Assembly: GCA_022511285.1 (NCBI GenBank)
Contig: JAFLRW010000069.1
Location: 1-9,332 of the forward strand
DNA length: 9,332 nt
Direction of reading: 5' to 3'
Origin: Duncaniella sp.
Lineage (GTDB): Bacteria; Bacteroidota; Bacteroidia; Bacteroidales; Muribaculaceae
The notes under the pieces are model-generated. The model had not been told where the DNA came from and did not search any database. It was given only the letters and a program-made list of their open reading frames with translations. Position 1 is the first letter of the stretch. Each line of letters opens with the position of its first letter. This document shows positions 1 to 6,957 of the stretch, in pieces. Made by a program: the position numbers and the translations under genes.

Positions 1-2151
1 GTCGATGGATTTCACCAATTCGAGGTTGCCTGTTCCGGAGGCAAGGAGGATGTCGATGGTGCTGCCCTGACCCTGATAGCGGAATTCAAGCACCGGGTTA
101 GCGGCCTTTGAAATGTCGGCGCGGAGCGACATCAGACCCACCATCACGTCTTTCTCGTAGGGGAGCCAGTAGAAGAAGCCATTGTCGCCGTCAAACGACT
201 TCAACGGAGCGGGCGAGTCGGGGTCGTCGGGATCAACGAGGCCGGCAAAATAGTCGTCGGTAATAGTGCCATACTGCTGTCCGCCATACGACGTGGCGGG
301 GTCGAGCGCCCAGAGCCCCTCATAGCGTCCGCCGGGGAACGATTCCTTGAACGGCAACACGGCCGGAGTGCCCACGATGGCTATGTTGGAGGCATTGTCG
401 AGCGAATAATTGCTCTCATATCCGGCTGTCACCTGATAGGCAAAGAGATCCTGCCCGTCGAGGTCGGGATAGGTGAGGGTGATGGTGGTGTTTGAAGTCT
501 CGGCAATAGCGGGGTCATAGTATGAACCGAAGGCATCGAATATATAATATGTCACGGCCTCGGGGTCAACATATCCGCCGTTTTCGCCCACCTCGCCTAC
601 GGGGTCCCACGAGAGGACGGCGCCGGTATAGTCGTCAGTGGTCTTGAGGACTACATTTTCGGGAGCGAGAGGGGTGTCCTTGCCGCAGAAGATGCTCTTG
701 TATTCCACCATCTCTCCGGCCACGTCGCCCACATAGGCCACACCGGTGAAACGATTGTTGATGCCTTGATACATGGGCACTTCCTGAACAATCACCTGAC
801 CGGGGGTGACGTCGGTAAACTCAAATTTGTCAACCGTCCAGCGCGAGGTGAGCTCCACTTTGGAGATATACTCGAGGTCAGCGCCGGTGACGGTCTTGGT
901 GGGAGCAGTGTAGGTCACGGTGGCTTTCAGTTCGCCCTTGGGCGCAAGCTCCCAGGTGAGAGTGCCGGCAGCAGGCGGGTCAATCTTCACCACCTCGCCT
1001 TTTTTCACGCCTACGTTGAAGAGCTTAACCGCACTTTTGAGGTCTTTTGTGGTGGTGCAGTGGAAGCCTATGTAGTAATAGCCGTCGGCAGTGACGGTGC
1101 AGTTATACTCGTAGGTTTTTTGATCTTTGTCAGTAAATGTGGTGGATGGAACTATCTGAGTGGTCATAGCCTCAACGGTGGGGGCTGTGCCGAGCTGAAC
1201 ATCGAGAATCACACCTGTGCCGCTCATATAGCCGAGATCGAATGCCACTATGTAGTTGCCGGCCGGCATGTGGATAGGCATGGTGATGAACCAGTCGTCG
1301 TTGGCATCAACATCGTCGGCATTAGGAGCCATACAAGCACTATAGCCATTGACGCTTGCCACCTGCCACTGGCGGTTGTCGCCATTGGCATTGATTGTGG
1401 TGTAATTTTCCTTAATAAAATCGGCAACGGGGCTATCCTTGCCGAGCTCGTGTTTGAACGGCACTTCGACAGCATTGGCGGGGGCTGAGGCATTTGCCTC
1501 CACACCAAAGTTATACAGCAACGCGGCGCCGGCTTCGGCCACAGTAGTGGTGCAGTGGAAACCTATGTAATAGACACCGTCGTCGGCCACACGGAAGTCA
1601 TACTTATATGATGTCTGGTCCTTGGCCGTGTAGAGCACCTCGGGAGCTATGATCTGAGTCATATCATCGACCGTAGTGCCGGTGCCAAGCTTCACTTCCA
1701 AGCGCGCACCTGTGGCAGTCGCGCCCATAAATCCGAGGTCGAAACTGAGCTTATAGCTTCCGGCAGTCAGATTTACGGGCATAGTGATGAGCCAATCGTC
1801 GGCCGTCTCGCTCTCGCCGCTCTTCGCCGCCATGCAGCTTGAATATTTGTTGGTGGTGCAGACGTTCCACGTGCGGCTGTCATTGTTGGCATTGACTACC
1901 GTGAAGTTAGCCTTAATGAAATCAACGTCAGGGCTATCCTTACCCATAGCATAGGCAAAAGGAACATCAACGGCATTTTCAGCCGCAACGGCAGCGCGGC
2001 GTTGAGCCACCGACTGCGGTGTGATGCGAGTGGTCTGCTTGAGTCCGCTTCCGGTGGCCACCGGAGTGCGACTCGGGAGTTCAGGAGTGGGGACCCCCGA
2101 TGCGCTCACAGCCAAAGCTGCAAGCGCAAGAAAAAACAACTGCTTTTTCAT
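1..2151 (-). CDS. Secreted choice-of-anchor-J / fibronectin III multidomain protein, 3' end off window
   Basis: Reading leftward from the ATG at 2149-2151, the frame stays open for 717 codons to the window edge, so the C-terminus is missing. Residues 1-17 form a Sec signal peptide (MKK, then a Leu/Ala/Phe core, cleavage probably after VSA). Residues about 60-217 and 227-383 are two tandem homologous jelly-roll domains. Each starts with A-V-D/E-V-P-F and a GKDSP motif, and carries DDW-L/F-IT-MP, AG-x-Y, FDLG and YYIGFHCTTT, the pattern of choice-of-anchor J / cleaved-adhesin domains. Residues about 390-490 look like a divergent Ig/FN3 fold, about 495-594 like a canonical FN3 domain (P-x-A-P-E-N-V start, LSWDP), and about 598-717 like a third anchor-J-like domain, cut off. 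No catalytic motif is visible. By family it is an extracellular or surface protein that probably binds glycan or protein. Whether it ends in a type IX secretion sorting domain cannot be seen. It is divergent from the phosphatase gene. Confidence 0.85.
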   Translation of the reverse strand, partial: MKKQLFFLALAALAVSASGVPTPELPSRTPVATGSGLKQTTRITPQSVAQRRAAVAAENAVDVPFAYAMGKDSPDVDFIKANFTVVNANNDSRTWNVCTTNKYSSCMAAKSGESETADDWLITMPVNLTAGSYKLSFDLGFMGATATGARLEVKLGTGTTVDDMTQIIAPEVLYTAKDQTSYKYDFRVADDGVYYIGFHCTTTVAEAGAALLYNFGVEANASAPANAVEVPFKHELGKDSPVADFIKENYTTINANGDNRQWQVASVNGYSACMAPNADDVDANDDWFITMPIHMPAGNYIVAFDLGYMSGTGVILDVQLGTAPTVEAMTTQIVPSTTFTDKDQKTYEYNCTVTADGYYYIGFHCTTTKDLKSAVKLFNVGVKKGEVVKIDPPAAGTLTWELAPKGELKATVTYTAPTKTVTGADLEYISKVELTSRWTVDKFEFTDVTPGQVIVQEVPMYQGINNRFTGVAYVGDVAGEMVEYKSIFCGKDTPLAPENVVLKTTDDYTGAVLSWDPVGEVGENGGYVDPEAVTYYIFDAFGSYYDPAIAETSNTTITLTYPDLDGQDLFAYQVTAGYESNYSLDNASNIAIVGTPAVLPFKESFPGGRYEGLWALDPATSYGGQQYGTITDDYFAGLVDPDDPDSPAPLKSFDGDNGFFYWLPYEKDVMVGLMSLRADISKAANPVLEFRYQGQGSTIDILLASGTGNLELVKSID
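1003..1473 (-). repeat. Tandem protein-domain repeat, copy 2
   Basis: This encodes residues about 227-383 of the secreted protein and is the second copy of the anchor-J-like domain at 1501-1974. The two copies are separated by a short Ala/Asn/Ser-rich linker. Shared landmarks are GKDSP, NAN-x-D-x-R-x-W, DDWFITMP, AFDLGYM and YYIGFHCTTT. Confidence 0.8.
1501..1974 (-). repeat. Tandem protein-domain repeat, copy 1
   Basis: This encodes residues about 60-217 of the secreted protein. It is homologous to the segment at 1003-1473: both have the GKDSP motif near the start, DDW-x-ITMP in the middle and YYIGFHCTTT near the end, in the same order and spacing. The copies are diverged at the DNA level, so this is an old domain duplication rather than a recent one. 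Confidence 0.8.
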
Positions 2152-2186
2152 AACAGAATAGTTAGGACTTATTAGTGTATTTTTTG

Positions 2187-2194
2187 CAAAGGTA
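2187..2194 (-). promoter_or_regulatory. -7 box of the secreted-protein gene (TACCTTTG)
   Basis: On the minus strand TACCTTTG matches the Bacteroidetes -7 consensus TAnnTTTG, 35 bases upstream of the ATG at 2151. No good -33 TTG lies at the usual spacing, so the promoter may be weak or activator-dependent. The leader has no Shine-Dalgarno. Confidence 0.6.
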
Positions 2195-2325
2195 ATGAAT
2201 AAAACTCAAATTCATAGCATTTTACTACCAAAACAATGGAATTCGAAGCAATAATATCATAACAACGCCAAACAACCGTGTATAAAAAGTGGCGGCGAGG
2301 CCGGATGAAACAAGGTTTTTTTTGC

Positions 2326-2333
2326 TATATTTG
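2326..2333 (+). promoter_or_regulatory. -7 box of the alkaline phosphatase gene (TATATTTG)
   Basis: TATATTTG matches TAnnTTTG and lies 44 bases upstream of the phosphatase ATG at 2378. No clear -33 element is visible 19-23 bases upstream. Phosphate-responsive activation would fit such a promoter, but I see no site that I can name as a Pho box. Confidence 0.6.
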
Positions 2334-2377
2334 CACTGATAAACTCTATGTATCTCAAATCTTAACCCTGAGAAATT

Positions 2378-3769
2378 ATGTTAGCCCGAATATTCAATTT
2401 AGCGTGGATGGTGGCCACTGTATGTGCGGCAATCGCAGCCGAACCTCCGCGCTATATCTTCTATTTTATCGGCGACGGCATGGGAATGGCCCAGGCTATG
2501 GCCGCCGAGGCTTATCTGCACACAGTAAAGCACTCAACGGAGCCTCTGCTGATGATGCAGTTTCCGGTGGCCTCAGTCGCCACCACCTATTCCGCATCAT
2601 CGCCCGTCACTGACTCGGCAGCCGCCGGAACAGCCCTTGCCACCGGGAGCAAGACCCGCAACGGGATGCTCGGGATGGATGCCGATACAGTGAGCGTCAG
2701 CTCTATAGCCCGAGAACTGTCTGACAAGGGATATGGAGTGGCTTTGGTGACCTCAGTCCCCCCCGACGACGCTACTCCGGGAGCATTTTATGCCCACGTG
2801 CCATCGCGCAAGTTGTATTACGAAATAGGCTGTCAGGCAGCCGAAAGCGGATATGATTTCATAGCCGGCTCTAATCTGCGCGGCCTTAAGGATAAGCACG
2901 GAAATCCCACCGATTTGGCTGACCGCTTTGCGGCTAACAATGTGAGCATAGCCCATGGCCTTGAGGAACTTGCGGCACTCCCGGCAGGAAAAGCCCTGCT
3001 GCTAAATCCGACCGACATAGACTATCATCAGATACATTTCACCATCGACTCCGTAGCAGGTGCCCTCACCCTTCCGGATATGACTCGCGCTGCCATTGAC
3101 CGTTTGGCCCTCAACGGGCGCGACCGCTTCTTTATGATGGTGGAGGGGGGAAACATCGATTACGGCGGCCACGCCAACGACGGCGGAACCGTTATCAAGG
3201 AGGTGGTAAACTTCAACCAAGCGCTCCGCCTCGCCTACGATTTCTATCTTGCCCACCCCGACGAAACGCTCATCCTGGTGACTGCTGACCACGAAACGGG
3301 CGGCTTAGGGTTAGGCAACAATAGTCTGGGCTATAATCTGAATCTAAGTCTCATCGACCACCAGCGAATCTCTAAGGATAGTTTCGCCGAATACTGTCGC
3401 TCAATAGCGCGCTCGCGCCGCATCTTCGACTGGGAGGATATGCAGGAATTTCTGACTGCCAATCTCGGCCTCTGGACTGCAATTCCGGTGACTCCCGAAC
3501 AGGAGGCCGAGCTGATGGCTCAGTTTGAAGCATCGTTCAAGGACCGCAATTCAAAGAACAACGAGACGCTCTACAACTCGTTTAACTCCTTCACCGAGGC
3601 TGTCTATAAGGTGATTGACAGCGCTACGGGGCTTGGTTGGACCAGCAACGCCCATACGGCCGGGCTGGTGCCGGTCTACGCCATAGGCTGTGGCGCCGAG
3701 CTTTTTGCCCCGCTCAATGACAACACCGACCTCCCCGCCAAGCTGCGTCGTATAGTCGCAGGCGAATAG
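2378..3769 (+). CDS. phoA: Exported alkaline phosphatase (PhoA family)
   Basis: This 463-residue metal-dependent phosphomonoesterase probably releases phosphate from organic esters in the periplasm. Residues 1-20 form a signal peptide (cleavage near AIA/AE). All PhoA landmarks are present. With E. coli equivalents in brackets they are D33 in IGDGMG (D51), nucleophile S80 in TDSAAAGTALATG (S102), D131 and T133 in DDATPGAFYAH (D153, T155), R144 (R166), E256, D261 and H265 in VEGGNIDYGGHAND (E322, D327, H331), D304-H305 in VTADHETGG (D369-H370), and H426 in SNAHTAG (H412). The zinc and magnesium sites therefore look complete. The E. coli K328 position is Tyr262. The ATG at 2378 is chosen because it gives the signal peptide and lies just downstream of a -7 box. 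The gene is monocistronic, divergent from the secreted protein and convergent with pckA. The gene symbol is by family; orthology to E. coli phoA is not proven. Confidence 0.93.
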   Translation: MLARIFNLAWMVATVCAAIAAEPPRYIFYFIGDGMGMAQAMAAEAYLHTVKHSTEPLLMMQFPVASVATTYSASSPVTDSAAAGTALATGSKTRNGMLGMDADTVSVSSIARELSDKGYGVALVTSVPPDDATPGAFYAHVPSRKLYYEIGCQAAESGYDFIAGSNLRGLKDKHGNPTDLADRFAANNVSIAHGLEELAALPAGKALLLNPTDIDYHQIHFTIDSVAGALTLPDMTRAAIDRLALNGRDRFFMMVEGGNIDYGGHANDGGTVIKEVVNFNQALRLAYDFYLAHPDETLILVTADHETGGLGLGNNSLGYNLNLSLIDHQRISKDSFAEYCRSIARSRRIFDWEDMQEFLTANLGLWTAIPVTPEQEAELMAQFEASFKDRNSKNNETLYNSFNSFTEAVYKVIDSATGLGWTSNAHTAGLVPVYAIGCGAELFAPLNDNTDLPAKLRRIVAGE

Positions 3770-3781
3770 CGCCACAGATAC

Positions 3782-3835
3782 AACACTCCCCGCCTCTCCG
3801 GCTATGACACCGAGGGGCGGGGAGTGTTTGTTTAT
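3782..3835. terminator. Shared hairpin terminator between convergent phosphatase gene and pckA
   Basis: A 13-bp perfect stem (3782-3794 with 3816-3828), extendable by four more pairs including one G-T, is followed on the plus strand by a T-rich tract (TTTGTTTA). It begins 12 bases after the phosphatase stop and lies just past the pckA stop on the other strand. The minus-strand side has a poorer T tract, so termination of pckA here is likely but less certain. Confidence 0.85.
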
Positions 3836-3852
3836 GCTGTTATAAGCGGAGA

Positions 3853-5463
3853 TTACTTCTCAACGTGAGGACCTGCTACCACGAGAGCCTTGCCGGCCTC
3901 GTTGCCCTCAAATTTCTTGAAGTTGTTGATAAACATTTCGGCAAGCTTATCGGCCTTTGTGCTCCACTCAGCTGCGTCGGCATAGGTGTCGCGGGGGTCG
4001 AGAATCTTGGGATCAACGCCGGGGAGCTCGGTGGGTACCACGAAGTCAAACACAGGGAGAGTCTTGGTGGGAGCCTTTTGGATTGAGCCGTCGAGGATGG
4101 CGTCGATGATGCCGCGGGTGTCGCGGATAGAGATGCGCTTGCCGGTGCCGTTCCAGCCGGTGTTCACAAGATATGCCTTGGCACCGCTCTGCTCCATACG
4201 CTTCACGAGCTCCTCAGCATACTTGGTGGGGTGGAGTTCGAGGAATGCCTGGCCGAAGCAAGCAGAGAAGGTGGGGGTGGGCTCTGTGATGCCGCGCTCT
4301 GTGCCGGCGAGCTTCGAGGTGAAACCTGAGAGGAAGTAATACTTGGTCTGCTCAGGTGTGAGTATTGACACGGGAGGAAGCACACCGAAGGCATCGGCCG
4401 AGAGGAATATCACATGCTTGGCAGCGGGGCCGGCAGAGATGGGCTTGACGATGCTCTCAATGTGGTCAATCGGATAAGAAACGCGAGTGTTTTCTGTCAC
4501 GCTCTTATCGGCAAAGTCAATCTTGCCGTTCTCGTCGACGGTCACATTCTCGAGAAGAGCGTTGCGGCGGATGGCGTTGTAGATGTCGGGCTCAGACTCC
4601 TTGTCAAGGTTGATTACCTTGGCATAGCAACCGCCCTCGAAGTTGAAGACGCCGTTGTCGTCCCAGCCGTGCTCGTCGTCACCGATAAGGAGGCGTTTGG
4701 GATCGGTGGAAAGGGTTGTCTTGCCGGTGCCTGACAGGCCGAAGAAGATAGCGGTGTTCTTGCCCTCCTTGTCGGTGTTGGCCGAGCAGTGCATAGATGC
4801 AATGCCCTGCTGGGGCAGATAATAGTTCATCATTGAGAACATACCCTTCTTCATCTCGCCGCCATACCAGGTGTTGATAATCACCTGCTCCTTAGTGGTG
4901 GTGTTGAAGACTACGGCGGTCTCTGAATTGAGGCCAAGCTCCTTATAGTTCTCCACTTTAGCTTTTGAAGCGTTGTAGACGATAAAGTCGGGGGTAAAGT
5001 CCTTCAGCTCGTCGGCTGTGGGGGCAATAAACATGTTTGTGACAAAGTGAGCCTGCCAAGCCACCTCAACGATGAAGCGCACAGCCATGCGGGTGTCCTT
5101 GTTGGCACCGCAGAAACGGTCTACAACATAGAGTTTCTTGCCTGAGAGCTCCTTGATGGCTATTTCCTTGACTGCCTTCCAAGCCTCTTCGCTGACAGGC
5201 TTGTTGTCATTCTTATATTCTTCAGAGGTCCACCACACTTTGTCCTTTGAGTTGGCGTCAAGAACAATGAATTTGTCCTTGGGCGAACGACCGGTGTAGA
5301 TGCCTGTCATCACGTTGACGGCGCCAAGCTCGGTTACGGTGCCCTTCTCGAAACCTTCAAGCGAAGGATCGGTCTCAGCATTGTAGAGGTCCTCGTAAGA
5401 GGGATTGTAGATTACCTCCTTGACATCCTTGATGCCATAGCGGGATAGATCGATAGTGCTCAT
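3853..5463 (-). CDS. pckA: Phosphoenolpyruvate carboxykinase (ATP)
   Basis: This is a 536-residue, full-length cytosolic enzyme interconverting oxaloacetate + ATP and PEP + CO2 + ADP. In fermenting Bacteroidales it is generally thought to run mainly in the CO2-fixing direction, feeding oxaloacetate to the fumarate/succinate branch and conserving ATP. Visible motifs are R59 in GIYTGRSPKDKF (oxaloacetate binding), Y200-GGEMKKG with K205/K206 and H225 in SMHCSAN (metal and substrate site), P-loop GLSGTGKTTLS (242-252), D262-D263 in GDDEHGWDD (kinase-2), R327 in NTRVSYPI, and WNGTGKRISIRDTR (437-450). No key residue is missing. The start at 5463 gives the usual MSTIDLSRYGI N-terminus. No Shine-Dalgarno is visible. 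The gene has its own promoter with a leader of about 90 nt containing a hairpin, lies downstream of rlmN on the same strand, and converges on the phosphatase gene. Confidence 0.98.
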   Translation of the reverse strand: MSTIDLSRYGIKDVKEVIYNPSYEDLYNAETDPSLEGFEKGTVTELGAVNVMTGIYTGRSPKDKFIVLDANSKDKVWWTSEEYKNDNKPVSEEAWKAVKEIAIKELSGKKLYVVDRFCGANKDTRMAVRFIVEVAWQAHFVTNMFIAPTADELKDFTPDFIVYNASKAKVENYKELGLNSETAVVFNTTTKEQVIINTWYGGEMKKGMFSMMNYYLPQQGIASMHCSANTDKEGKNTAIFFGLSGTGKTTLSTDPKRLLIGDDEHGWDDNGVFNFEGGCYAKVINLDKESEPDIYNAIRRNALLENVTVDENGKIDFADKSVTENTRVSYPIDHIESIVKPISAGPAAKHVIFLSADAFGVLPPVSILTPEQTKYYFLSGFTSKLAGTERGITEPTPTFSACFGQAFLELHPTKYAEELVKRMEQSGAKAYLVNTGWNGTGKRISIRDTRGIIDAILDGSIQKAPTKTLPVFDFVVPTELPGVDPKILDPRDTYADAAEWSTKADKLAEMFINNFKKFEGNEAGKALVVAGPHVEK

Positions 5464-5526
5464 TGTGAGTTACGAAAAATTTATAAGATTTGTATTCTAT
5501 TGAATTTCACTTTTTTACCCGAGCAA

Positions 5527-5549
5527 CAAGGCCAACCTAAAAGACCTTG
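5527..5549 (-). other. Hairpin in the pckA mRNA leader
   Basis: On the minus strand CAAGGTC pairs with GGCCTTG (7 bp with one G-T) around a 9-nt loop. It lies just downstream of the predicted pckA transcription start (around 5554), so it would be at the very 5' end of the message. It has no T tract and is not a terminator; a stabilising or regulatory 5' stem-loop is possible. Confidence 0.5.
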
Positions 5550-5560
5550 TTTACCAAGTG

Positions 5561-5594
5561 CAAAGTTACAAACAATTTCCGTAAAAACTACAAT
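5561..5594 (-). promoter_or_regulatory. pckA promoter (ATTG-N22-TAACTTTG)
   Basis: On the minus strand a -33-like ATTG (5591-5594) is followed after 22 bases by TAACTTTG (5561-5568), matching the Bacteroidetes sigma-ABfr consensus. It predicts a leader of about 90 nt, and it starts in the gap after the rlmN stop, so pckA can be transcribed independently of rlmN. Confidence 0.75.
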
Positions 5595-5626
5595 ATCAGA
5601 GCAAAAATAAACACACAATCTGCTCA

Positions 5627-6703
5627 CTAATCTGCACCGGGCCTCTTCTCGCCGGCAAGCATCCCGCAAGCCGCCTCTATATCTTCGCCTCGCGAGGCCC
5701 GGATGGTGGCCGTCACTCCAAGCGCATTGAGACGATCGCGGAAGCGTTCCATCACGACAGGCTCACAGGGCCGCCCGTCAAAGCCGGGAATGGAGTGAAA
5801 GCGTATGAGATTGACCCTACACTCCGTGCCGCGCAACACTCTGGCCAAAGCATCGGCATGGCGAATGTCGTCGTTGACACCGCGCCACATTATATACTCG
5901 GCCGAGAGCCGGCGCTGATGCGCAAAATCATATCCGCGCAGCAACTCCACCACATCGGCAAGCGGCCACGCTCGCTGCACCGGCATAAGCCCCTCACGCT
6001 CGGAAGCAAACGGGGTGTGGACACTCACCGCCACGTGGACCTTTGTCTCGTCCAAAAGCCGGCGCAACCCGGGAATATGCCCGATGGTCGACACCGTGAT
6101 GCGTTTTGGACTCCAGGCAAGCCCCCACGGAGATGTGAGCACCCGGACAGCCCGCAACACCTCGTCGACATTATCCAACGGCTCCCCCATTCCCATAAAC
6201 ACAATATTTGTCAACGTCTCAGAGCCGGGCACCGTAAATATCTGATTCAAAATCCCGGCCGATGTGAGCTGCCCGTGAAATCCCTGTGCACCGGTCATAC
6301 AAAACAGACATCCCATCCGGCAGCCCGCCTGCGATGAAACACAAAGGGTGGCACGGTCACGGTCAGGAATATAGACCGACTCCACATCGATGCCACCACC
6401 CGTGCCGGGCACGATATAGTCAACCCCCGACGTTCGAGTCGGAAAGAGATACTTGACAGTCCCGTCGACCGAACGCGACTCCCTGACAGCCCTCTCACGC
6501 CCAACACAATAGCGTTCAGACAACCACTGGCGCGCCCGCAAGGGGAGCTCAGTCATCTCGTCGAGCTCTGTCACCCGACCTTGATACAACCGGCGAGCCA
6601 TCTGCCCGGCGGCAAAAGGGCGCAACCCGGCCTCTGCGGCCACAGCGCGCAGCTCCTCGGGAGACATCCCCAACAGCGGTATCTTGTATACATTATGCGT
6701 CAT
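5627..6703 (-). CDS. rlmN: 23S rRNA (adenine(2503)-C(2))-methyltransferase RlmN
   Basis: This is a 358-residue radical-SAM enzyme that methylates C2 of A2503 in 23S rRNA and, in E. coli, A37 of some tRNAs. Residues 1-95 form the N-terminal accessory domain. The radical SAM cluster motif is C128-x3-C132-x2-C135 (CRMGCLFC), preceded by conserved C121 in LCVSSQAGC. The SAM-binding motif GEPLDN is at 173-178. The methyl-carrying cysteine is C346 in RGEDIEAACGML near the C-terminus. These features separate RlmN from other radical SAM enzymes. The frame is open up to an ATG at 6766, but I chose the ATG at 6703: it has an AAGGA sequence just upstream, the N-terminus MTHNVYK fits the family, and the -7 promoter box lies between the two ATGs. 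It is upstream of pckA on the same strand and divergent from tRNA-Ala. The last residues (EKRPGAD) are a short charged tail. Confidence 0.96.
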   Translation of the reverse strand: MTHNVYKIPLLGMSPEELRAVAAEAGLRPFAAGQMARRLYQGRVTELDEMTELPLRARQWLSERYCVGRERAVRESRSVDGTVKYLFPTRTSGVDYIVPGTGGGIDVESVYIPDRDRATLCVSSQAGCRMGCLFCMTGAQGFHGQLTSAGILNQIFTVPGSETLTNIVFMGMGEPLDNVDEVLRAVRVLTSPWGLAWSPKRITVSTIGHIPGLRRLLDETKVHVAVSVHTPFASEREGLMPVQRAWPLADVVELLRGYDFAHQRRLSAEYIMWRGVNDDIRHADALARVLRGTECRVNLIRFHSIPGFDGRPCEPVVMERFRDRLNALGVTATIRASRGEDIEAACGMLAGEKRPGAD

Positions 6704-6733
6704 ATCCTTGCACCTTTCGAGGGTTTTAGACTG

Positions 6734-6767
6734 CAAAATTACGAAAAACCCTCGGAAGAATCTCAAA
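6734..6767 (-). promoter_or_regulatory. rlmN promoter (TTTG-N22-TAATTTTG)
   Basis: On the minus strand TTTG (6764-6767) is followed after 22 bases by TAATTTTG (6734-6741). Transcription would start near 6727, giving a leader of about 24 nt that contains AAGGA just before the ATG at 6703. This places the ATG at 6766 outside the transcript. Confidence 0.75.
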
Positions 6768-6781
6768 AAAATCTCCCAACA

Positions 6782-6813
6782 CTTGCACGAATAAAAAAAA
6801 CTCTTTACCTTTG
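6782..6813 (+). promoter_or_regulatory. tRNA-Ala promoter (CTTG-N20-TACCTTTG)
   Basis: CTTG (6782-6785), a 20-base spacer rich in A, and TACCTTTG (6806-6813) match the Bacteroidetes consensus closely. The tRNA begins 23 bases further on. The rlmN promoter points the other way 40 bases to the left. Confidence 0.8.
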
Positions 6814-6835
6814 CAACGCAAAACAGAAAACCACT

Positions 6836-6912
6836 GGGGTATTAGCTCATCTGGCTAGAGCGCGACACTGGCAGTGTCGAGGTGAGCGGTTCGAGTCCGC
6901 TATACTCCACCA
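6836..6912 (+). tRNA. tRNA-Ala, anticodon GGC
   Basis: A complete cloverleaf of 77 nt with an encoded CCA end (6910-6912). The acceptor stem is 6836-6842 with 6902-6908, the D stem 6845-6848 with 6858-6861, the anticodon stem 6863-6867 with 6875-6879, and the T stem 6885-6889 with 6897-6901, with the loop TTCGAGT. The anticodon GGC at 6870-6872 reads GCC (and by wobble GCU). The acceptor stem has the G3-U70 wobble pair that defines alanine tRNAs, which independently supports the identity. It stands alone between its own promoter and terminator. Confidence 0.97.
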
Positions 6913-6916
6913 AACC

Positions 6917-6946
6917 GGAAGCCCGTCAAATCGGCTTCCTTTTTTT
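6917..6946 (+). terminator. Rho-independent terminator of tRNA-Ala
   Basis: GGAAGCC (6917-6923) pairs perfectly with GGCTTCC (6933-6939) around a 9-base loop, followed directly by seven T. It lies 4 bases after the tRNA CCA end. The hairpin could also slow transcripts from the converging lipoprotein gene, but there is no T tract on that side. Confidence 0.92.
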
Positions 6947-6957
6947 GTGCCGTGCCA

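Noticed and set aside
766..1488. A 240-codon open frame on the plus strand opposite the secreted-protein gene
   Set aside because: The minus-strand frame runs continuously for 717 codons with a signal peptide and repeated domains. The plus frame reads as His/Gly/Val-rich sequence without any motif and is antisense shadow.
2378..2443. Lipoprotein signal in the phosphatase (Cys16)
   Set aside because: The residues before Cys16 (ATV) do not form a lipobox, and a standard Ala-x-Ala cleavage site follows it.
2278..2613. A plus-strand frame overlapping the phosphatase start
   Set aside because: It covers the promoter and then runs out of frame through the phosphatase coding region; its sequence has no family features.
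6704..6766. Upstream ATG extending RlmN by 21 residues
   Set aside because: The extension would place the start upstream of the predicted promoter and lacks a ribosome binding site, while the ATG at 6703 has AAGGA in front of it.
6836..6946. tRNA-Ala 3' end as an integration site
   Set aside because: The tRNA is intact, is followed at once by its own terminator and a core-like gene, and no repeat of its 3' end is visible elsewhere in the window.
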